From assembly GCA_018222665.1 (NCBI GenBank), contig JAAEZW010000038.1:1-11124 (forward strand): a DNA stretch of 11,124 nt, written 5' to 3'. The notes below the pieces were generated by a model. That model worked only from the letters and a program-made list of their open reading frames with translations, made no database searches and was not told where the DNA came from. This document shows positions 6,342 to 11,124 of the stretch, piece by piece. Numbering within the stretch: position 1 is the first letter of the stretch; every line of letters begins with the position of its first letter. This DNA comes from Paracoccaceae bacterium (lineage in GTDB: Bacteria > Pseudomonadota > Alphaproteobacteria > Rhodobacterales > Rhodobacteraceae). Made by a program: the position numbers and the translations under genes.

Positions 6342-6362
6342 CCTTGCCCAGAAAGGCAAAGG
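6342..6362 (+). promoter_or_regulatory. Leader hairpin overlapping the Shine-Dalgarno of the AA_synth gene
   Basis: CCTTGCC (6342-6348) can pair with GGCAA-(A)-GG (6355-6362, one bulged A at 6360) around a CAGAAA loop. The 3' arm includes the GG of the AAAGGA Shine-Dalgarno (6358-6363), which lies 7 bp before the ATG at 6371. A folded leader would therefore hide the ribosome binding site of the operon's first gene. Whether it is stable or regulated is not shown by sequence alone. Confidence 0.35.
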
Positions 6363-6370
6363 ATCGTGGC

Positions 6371-6970
6371 ATGGACCCCGAAATTCGCAAAATTGTAACC
6401 TATGACGAAGAAACGCTGATCGAAGGGTATCGCGCCGCGAAAAAGCCGTGGCGCATGTTCGCGGTTGCGGCTGTTGTTCGCAATCCTTGGGCAGGTCGAT
6501 TTGTCGAGGATTTAAAACCTGAAATTATGGCCTATGGTCCAAAATTGGGCGAGATGATGACAAAACGCATCATTGCGCTTGCAGGTAGTGGTGATGCAAT
6601 CGAAGCCTATGGAAAGGCTGCAGTCGTTGGTTTGAATGGAGAAGTCGAGCATGCCTCGGGACTGATCCACACACTGCGGTTCGGAAATTTCTATCGCGAG
6701 GCGGTTGGCGCGAAATCTTACTTGGCCTTTACGAATACCCGCGGTGGGGCCAATGCACCAATTATGGTACCACTTATGGACAAAAACGATGCGGGTCGGC
6801 GGTCGCATTACCTGACGATCCAGTTTTCAATTCCTGACGCCCCACGTGATGATGAAATTGTGGTTGTCCTAGGGGGTGCAACATCAGGTCGCCCACATCA
6901 TCGTATCGGAGACCGTTACCAAGACCTAAAGGATCTGGGCCATGATTTGGACAACCCAGCCGCGGTCTAG
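6371..6970 (+). CDS. Amino acid synthesis family protein (AA_synth, DUF1185)
   Basis: From the ATG at 6371 the protein is 199 residues. An in-frame TTG at 6344 would add nine residues, but only the ATG has a well-placed Shine-Dalgarno (AAAGGA, 7 bp). I recognise the AA_synth/DUF1185 family from VVRNPWAGRFVEDL (35-48), YGKAAVVGLNGEVEHASGL (80-98), SYLAFTNTRGGANAPIMVPL (116-135), SHYLTIQFSIPDAPRDDEIV (145-164) and GRPHHRIGD (173-181). The family name is historical and no reaction is firmly established. There is no signal peptide or membrane segment, so it should be cytosolic. The conserved polar positions (Asn38, Arg43, Glu91, His94, His100, Arg103, His176, His177) look like an active or ligand-binding site, not a structural protein. 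As first gene of an operon with a hydrolase, flavin monooxygenase and aldehyde dehydrogenase, it is probably a pathway enzyme acting on an amide or cyclic intermediate (inference). Confidence 0.85.
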   Translation: MDPEIRKIVTYDEETLIEGYRAAKKPWRMFAVAAVVRNPWAGRFVEDLKPEIMAYGPKLGEMMTKRIIALAGSGDAIEAYGKAAVVGLNGEVEHASGLIHTLRFGNFYREAVGAKSYLAFTNTRGGANAPIMVPLMDKNDAGRRSHYLTIQFSIPDAPRDDEIVVVLGGATSGRPHHRIGDRYQDLKDLGHDLDNPAAV

Positions 6971-7727
6971 GGTCGGCTCTCTTGCCGCGATTTGTTCAGG
7001 GCAGGGGCCGTCCGTGACACTTTTGCATGGCGTGGGACTGAACGCGGATGCATGGGGCGCGCAGATTGATGTGCTGTCGCAGGATTATGGGATTACCGCG
7101 TTTGATATGGCGGGTCACGGTGCCAGTGCGGCTTTGAAGATAGCTAAGCCTAAATTAGCCGACTACGTTGATGCGGTGTGCGTCAATCTAAGTGCACCGA
7201 CCGTTGTCGTGGGCCATTCTATGGGTGCAATGATTGCATTGAAATTGGCGCATAATCCCGCCGTGATTGGCGTGGTTGCATTGAATGCAATCTATCGACG
7301 AACGCCAACGGCATCCGCTGTTGTGCGTGCAAGGGCCAAGCAGTTGTGGGATGAGCGTTCAGTCAATCCCGAGCCCACATTGATGCGGTGGTTCGACGAT
7401 CTGACCTCTCCCGAGGCGACGGCCTGTGAACGCTGGCTACGCGCGGTTCCGATGGACGGGTATCGTGCCGCTTATTCCGTCTTTGCAAATGAACACGGCC
7501 CCACTGCATCCGAATTAAAATCGCTACACAAACCTGCGCTTTTCATCACGGGCGAGCGAGAGCCCAACTCAACACCTGAGATGAGCATTCAGATGGCGGA
7601 ATGTTGTCCCATGGGACAGGCGCGTATCGTCAAAGATGCCGCGCATATGATGCCCATGACGCATGCGGGCGAAGTCAATGCACACCTGCGAACATTCATA
7701 TCGCAGTGTCACCAAGGAGAGGTCTGA
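6942..7727 (+). CDS. Alpha/beta hydrolase
   Basis: This 261-residue alpha/beta-fold hydrolase has the usual size. It shows the oxyanion-hole motif LLHGVG (27-32), FDMAGHGAS (54-62), the nucleophile elbow VGHSMG (90-95) with Ser93, the acid position in ITGEREPNSTP (202-212), where Glu207 stands at the usual Asp site, and catalytic His235 in DAAHMMP (232-238). It should hydrolyse an ester, lactone, enol-lactone or carbamate-type bond in the cytosol. The start overlaps the 3' end of the AA_synth gene by 29 nt and is preceded by AAAGGA (6928-6933), so translation is probably coupled. RutD of uracil degradation and MhpC-type C-C hydrolases are the same broad fold, but sequence does not decide the reaction. 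Its position just before a flavin monooxygenase suggests it acts on that enzyme's product (inference). Confidence 0.9.
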   Translation: MIWTTQPRSRVGSLAAICSGQGPSVTLLHGVGLNADAWGAQIDVLSQDYGITAFDMAGHGASAALKIAKPKLADYVDAVCVNLSAPTVVVGHSMGAMIALKLAHNPAVIGVVALNAIYRRTPTASAVVRARAKQLWDERSVNPEPTLMRWFDDLTSPEATACERWLRAVPMDGYRAAYSVFANEHGPTASELKSLHKPALFITGEREPNSTPEMSIQMAECCPMGQARIVKDAAHMMPMTHAGEVNAHLRTFISQCHQGEV

Positions 7728-8761
7728 TGGATTTTTCACTATTCGCACATATGGAACGGGTCGATGGAGCCGATAGTCATGAAGCACTGTATTCGGACTT
7801 CATTGATCTGTGCAAAATGGCGGATCAGGGCGGCATGCGCGCTATTTGGACGGGTGAACATCACGGGATGGATTTCACGATTGCGCCAAACCCCTTTTTG
7901 TCACTGGTTGATATTGCACATCACACCCAAAATGTACGCTTGGGAACAGGCACTGTTATTGCGCCGTTTTGGCACCCCATCGCGCTTGCGGGTGAGGCCG
8001 CTGCCACCGATTTGATGACCAAGGGGCGTTTGGAAATCGGAATTGCGCGTGGTGCATATAGCTATGAATATGAACGGATCATGCCAGGCATGGACGCCTG
8101 GGAAGCAGGGCAAAGAATGCGCGAAACGGCCCCCACCTTGCGCAAATTGTGGCAAGGAGATTATGCGCACGAAGGCGAATTTTTTCAGTTTCCTGCAACC
8201 ACATCTGCGCCCAAACCTGTTCAGGAAAATGGGCCACCTATTTGGATCGCCGCGCGCGATCCAAATAGTCATGAATTCGCCGTTGCCAATGATTTCAATG
8301 TTCAGGTCACACCACTGTGGCAAGGCATGGAGGAAATCACATCCTTGATGGAACGTTTCAATGCAGCCAAGGCGCAGAATCCAGAAAAGTCACCCAAAAT
8401 CATGCTGCTGCATCATACCTATGTTGCCAAGGATGCCGCAGATGCGGATCAGGCGATCCAAGAATTGACCAAGTTTTATTGTTATTTTGGCGCCTGGTTT
8501 CAAAATAAGCGTCCAGTTACCCAAGGCGCGATTGAAAAACTGACAGACCAAGACATCGCAGACAATAAGATGATTTCAGCAGACAAATTAGCGCGTGATT
8601 TGACAGTTGGAACGGCGGCAGAAGTCATTGATCGGATCAAACGATACGAGGATTTGGGATATGATGAATTTGCATTTTGGATTGACAGCGGCATGTCGAG
8701 TGATCGTAAAAAAGAAAGTCTAGCGCGCTTTATAAACGACGTAATGCCAGCATTTCAGTGA
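7727..8761 (+). CDS. LLM-class (bacterial luciferase-like) flavin-dependent monooxygenase
   Basis: The start at 7727 gives 344 residues. It has AAGGAGAGG just upstream, and its A overlaps the last base of the hydrolase stop (TGATG), so the longer open frame reaching back to 7601 is not the real N-terminus. Family motifs are MDFSLFAHME (1-10), WTGEHHGMDF (41-50), RLGTGTVIAPFWHPI (71-85) and MTKGRLEIGIARGAYSYEYE (97-116), the TIM-barrel FMN-binding core of the bacterial luciferase family. Such enzymes use reduced FMN supplied by a separate flavin reductase, which is not present in the window. Possible reactions include Baeyer-Villiger oxygenation, heterocycle ring opening as in RutA or pyridine monooxygenase, and oxidation at C, N or S. 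Tight coupling to the hydrolase before it and the aldehyde dehydrogenase after it supports oxygenation, hydrolysis and aldehyde oxidation in sequence. Confidence 0.93.
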   Translation: MDFSLFAHMERVDGADSHEALYSDFIDLCKMADQGGMRAIWTGEHHGMDFTIAPNPFLSLVDIAHHTQNVRLGTGTVIAPFWHPIALAGEAAATDLMTKGRLEIGIARGAYSYEYERIMPGMDAWEAGQRMRETAPTLRKLWQGDYAHEGEFFQFPATTSAPKPVQENGPPIWIAARDPNSHEFAVANDFNVQVTPLWQGMEEITSLMERFNAAKAQNPEKSPKIMLLHHTYVAKDAADADQAIQELTKFYCYFGAWFQNKRPVTQGAIEKLTDQDIADNKMISADKLARDLTVGTAAEVIDRIKRYEDLGYDEFAFWIDSGMSSDRKKESLARFINDVMPAFQ

Positions 8762-8768
8762 GGACAAA

Positions 8769-10244
8769 ATGACAAACCCGCATTTTCAACTTTATATCGA
8801 CGGTTCATTTTGTGAGGGCGCTGGGGGTGCGGTGATGCAGAGCCAAAACCCAGCCGATGGTAAAAATTGGGCCAGTTTTTCCTGCACCGACAAACAGGAT
8901 GTTGAACGTGCGGTTGTTGCCGCAAAGCGTGCCTTGGACAATCCCGCATGGCGCGACATGACACAAACCGCGCGTGGAAAGCTGTTGTTCAAACTTGCGG
9001 ATTTGATTGAACAACATGCAGGCCGCTTGGGTGAGTTGGAAACGCAGGACAGCGGTAAATTGTTGGCCGAAACTGCGACGCAAACTAAATATGTCGCGGA
9101 TTATTATCGCTATTACGCGGGACTTGCCGACAAGGTGGAAGGCGCGGTTTTACCAATCGACAAACCTGACATGCATGTGTTCACCAAACGCATGCCAATC
9201 GGTGTGGTTGCGGCGGTGGTTCCGTGGAACGCGCAAATGTTTTTGTCGGCTACGAAATTGGGGCCCGCCTTGGCGGCAGGGTGTACTGTTATCTTAAAGG
9301 CCTCTGAAATCGCGCCGATCCCGATGTTGGAATTTGCCAAACTGATCGATCAGGCGGGTTTTCCAGATGGTGTGGTCTCAGTGATAACAGGGGATGCCGA
9401 AAATTGTTCCATTCCATTAACACGTCACCCACAGGTCGACCGAATTGCATTCACCGGTGGTCCAGAAACCGCGCGCCACGTTGTTCGAAATTCCGCGGAA
9501 AATTTTGCGGTGACCACATTGGAACTAGGGGGTAAATCCCCAATTTTGGTGTTTGAGGATGCGGATTTAGATAGTGCGGCCAATGGTTTGATCGCTGCAA
9601 ATTTTGGTGCCTCTGGTCAGTCCTGTGTGGCAGGGTCACGTGGCCTGATCCATCGAGGCATTTTGCCCGACCTTATCGCCCGCATAAAAGATAAGGCCAG
9701 TGGAATTGTGGTCGGTGATCCGTTGAACAGCGCCACGCATGTAGGCCCCTTATGTACAGGTGCCCAGATCGATCGCATCGTTGATACATTGGATAAGGCA
9801 CAATCGCAGGGTGCGACAATCCATTTTGGGGGTGCGCCCCTTGAACGGGATGGGAACTACATGGCACCAACCTTGGTGGAATGCGCCTCAGAGGATACCG
9901 AAACGCTGCACATCGAAATGTTTGGACCTGTTATGTCATTGATCCCATTTGATACCGAGGAAGAGGCCATAATGATGGCCAACAATTCGCAATTCGGATT
10001 GGGTTCTGGCGTCTTCACACAAAATATTGCTCGAGCACACCGCGTTTCTGATCGTATTCGGTCTGGGATTTGTTGGGTCAATACATATCGTGCAATCTCA
10101 CCAATCGCGCCGTTTGGTGGATTTAATCAATCGGGCTATGGACGCGAGGCAGGTCAGGATGCGATTTTGGATTACACCCGCACCAAAACTACGTGGATAA
10201 ATACATCCGATGCGCCGATGCAAAATCCGTTTGTCATGCGCTAA
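8769..10244 (+). CDS. NAD(P)-dependent aldehyde dehydrogenase
   Basis: This 491-residue protein is a full-length ALDH-superfamily enzyme. Catalytic residues are visible: Asn154 in VVPWNAQM (150-157), Lys177 in ILKASE (175-180) for cofactor binding, FTGGPETA (228-235) in the Rossmann fold, general base Glu252 in LELGGKSP (251-258), nucleophile Cys286 in FGASGQSCVAG (279-289), and EMFGPV (383-388). It should oxidise an aldehyde or semialdehyde to the acid in the cytosol. The ATG lies 7 bp after the monooxygenase stop, and its Shine-Dalgarno (GAGGA) overlaps that stop, so the genes are co-translated or nearly so. The likely substrate is the aldehyde released after oxygenation and hydrolysis. Subfamily specificity (betaine, hydroxymuconic or succinic semialdehyde type) cannot be fixed by eye. 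Confidence 0.95.
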   Translation: MTNPHFQLYIDGSFCEGAGGAVMQSQNPADGKNWASFSCTDKQDVERAVVAAKRALDNPAWRDMTQTARGKLLFKLADLIEQHAGRLGELETQDSGKLLAETATQTKYVADYYRYYAGLADKVEGAVLPIDKPDMHVFTKRMPIGVVAAVVPWNAQMFLSATKLGPALAAGCTVILKASEIAPIPMLEFAKLIDQAGFPDGVVSVITGDAENCSIPLTRHPQVDRIAFTGGPETARHVVRNSAENFAVTTLELGGKSPILVFEDADLDSAANGLIAANFGASGQSCVAGSRGLIHRGILPDLIARIKDKASGIVVGDPLNSATHVGPLCTGAQIDRIVDTLDKAQSQGATIHFGGAPLERDGNYMAPTLVECASEDTETLHIEMFGPVMSLIPFDTEEEAIMMANNSQFGLGSGVFTQNIARAHRVSDRIRSGICWVNTYRAISPIAPFGGFNQSGYGREAGQDAILDYTRTKTTWINTSDAPMQNPFVMR

Positions 10245-10298
10245 GACTATGCACGGTTGTCGGTTTTGGGCATGTACTCAATGCTAAAGGACGGCATT

Positions 10299-11124
10299 AT
10301 GGTACGAGAGTCCTACAGGTTATACATGAGCAAAACAATCACAGAACCTGCGAAACAAATTGATGTCATCCATGAAACTGATGTTTTGGTGGTTGGGTCG
10401 GGCCCCGGTGGTTTGGCCGCTGCGCTGGCCGCCGCACGCATGGGTGTGAAAACAACCCTTGTTGAACGCTTTGGGTGTTTTGGGGGCAATATCACCACTG
10501 TGGGTGTTGAGGGATTTGCATGGTATCGCCACGAACAAACCGTCGAAGCGGGCGGGTTGGGCCGCGAATTTGAAGATCGTGCCAAGGAAATGGGGGCTGC
10601 GGTGCCTGAAAGCCAAAGCCTGTCTTACGAATTAGACTCAGAAGGGTTCAAACTGGTCGCGGACCGCCTAATCGAAGAGGCGGGCTTAGTCCCGATGCTG
10701 CACCGTTTATTCGTCGCGCCAATTATGGACGGGGATCGCGTCACGGGGATCATCACAGAATCCAAAGCGGGCCGAGAGGCCTTGTTGGCGAAGGTTGTGA
10801 TTGATGCCACAGGGGATGCTGATATCGCGCATCGTGCGGGTGCTCCCACCACCAAACCCCCGAAAGAGGACTTGCAAGCGGCGAGTGTGATGTTCCATTG
10901 CGCAGGTGTGGATAAGAAAAAATTCATGGAAGATGTGAAGGAAAATCCACTGACCTACGCGGATTGGTCAACGGGAGAATGGACGGTGGAAACGGATGGG
11001 AAAGAGGACACAATGTTTTCCCCATTCATCAAAAAACCCTTTGAACAGGCACGGCAATCGGGATTGATCCCTGCGGATTTGTCCACGATTTCGGGAACAT
11101 GGGGCGCGGTGCATGACACGGGCG
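10299..11124 (+). CDS. FAD-dependent oxidoreductase (3' end off the right edge)
   Basis: The frame is open to the window edge, about 275 codons. The N-terminal dinucleotide fold is clear: DVLVVGSGPGGLAAALAAAR (28-47, GxGxxG) with Glu56 in TLVERFG (53-59) for the ribose, followed by CFGGNITTVGVEGFAWYR (60-77), typical of the FAD_oxidored family. A second FAD motif, DATGDADIAHRAG, lies at 169-181. Two starts are possible. ATG 10299 has AAAGGA seven bases upstream, the same arrangement as the AA_synth gene. ATG 10326, nine codons in, opens MSKTITEPAKQ and from memory resembles homologue starts, but has only a weak AGG. I favour 10299 slightly. The gene is 54 bp after the ALDH stop with no terminator visible, so it probably belongs to the operon and carries out a redox step on an intermediate. 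The substrate is unknown. Confidence 0.88.
   Translation, partial: MVRESYRLYMSKTITEPAKQIDVIHETDVLVVGSGPGGLAAALAAARMGVKTTLVERFGCFGGNITTVGVEGFAWYRHEQTVEAGGLGREFEDRAKEMGAAVPESQSLSYELDSEGFKLVADRLIEEAGLVPMLHRLFVAPIMDGDRVTGIITESKAGREALLAKVVIDATGDADIAHRAGAPTTKPPKEDLQAASVMFHCAGVDKKKFMEDVKENPLTYADWSTGEWTVETDGKEDTMFSPFIKKPFEQARQSGLIPADLSTISGTWGAVHDTG

Noticed and set aside
6344..6370. TTG start for the AA_synth protein
   Set aside because: The TTG has no ribosome binding site and lies inside the leader hairpin, whereas ATG 6371 has AAAGGA at 7 bp.
7601..7726. N-terminal extension of the LLM monooxygenase back to 7601
   Set aside because: The upstream codons overlap the alpha/beta hydrolase C-terminus and do not look like the family. 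The ATG at 7727 has a strong AAGGAG and gives the standard MDFSLF start.
6371..10244. Canonical Rut (uracil) operon
   Set aside because: The hydrolase and flavin monooxygenase broadly match, but the isochorismatase-like RutB, RutC, RutE and the flavin reductase RutF are absent, and an AA_synth gene and ALDH are present instead.
1..11124. CRISPR array, tRNA/rRNA genes, insertion sequence or defence system
   Set aside because: I saw no regularly spaced repeats, no tRNA-like cloverleaf or rRNA segment, no complete transposase and no terminal inverted repeats. All substantial frames are metabolic, transport or regulatory genes.

Overview
The window looks like an accessory catabolic region of an alphaproteobacterium, most likely Rhodobacterales (Roseobacter-type). 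The evidence is moderate GC (roughly 50% by eye), a LivK-type periplasmic binding protein, a GcvA-like LysR regulator, and short operons for small organic or aromatic/heterocyclic compounds. There is no rRNA, tRNA, insertion sequence or CRISPR array, and taxonomy is inferred from protein character only.

Left block (1-3802). A branched-chain-amino-acid-type ABC transporter substrate-binding protein runs leftward off the edge (1-628). It diverges from a rightward group: a cytochrome P450, a gentisate-dioxygenase-like bicupin 16 bp downstream, and, 63 bp further on, a D-lyxose-isomerase-family cupin. P450 plus bicupin suggests hydroxylation or dealkylation followed by oxidative ring cleavage. 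The later gentisate-pathway enzymes (maleylpyruvate isomerase, fumarylpyruvate hydrolase) and P450 redox partners are not in the window. The 97-bp convergent gap 3803-3899 contains a well-spaced Shine-Dalgarno and ATG that opens only a 7-codon ORF.

Middle block, minus strand (3900-6265). An M20-family N-carbamoyl-amino-acid hydrolase/allantoate amidohydrolase-type enzyme lies downstream of a GcvA-like LysR regulator. The 311-bp gap between them holds a candidate operator (ATCGAA-N9-TTCGAT) just upstream of the hydrolase and a 55-codon open stretch that may be a gene remnant.

Right block, plus strand (6371-11124). A compact operon diverges from the LysR gene: AA_synth/DUF1185 protein, alpha/beta hydrolase (29-nt overlap), luciferase-like flavin monooxygenase (TGATG junction), NAD(P) aldehyde dehydrogenase (7-bp gap), and an FAD-dependent oxidoreductase cut by the right edge. 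The LysR/operon interval holds an ATTAG-N12-CTAAT dyad, a CGCGT-A-ACGCG palindrome, and a leader hairpin that can pair with the Shine-Dalgarno of the first gene.

Inference: the right block plus the M20 amidase has the logic of a flavin-dependent ring-opening pathway. Oxygenation, hydrolysis of an ester or amide, and aldehyde oxidation would follow one another, comparable to uracil Rut or pyridine degradation, or to Baeyer-Villiger chemistry. The DUF1185 member, whose role is not established, is the most novel part. The substrate cannot be read from sequence.
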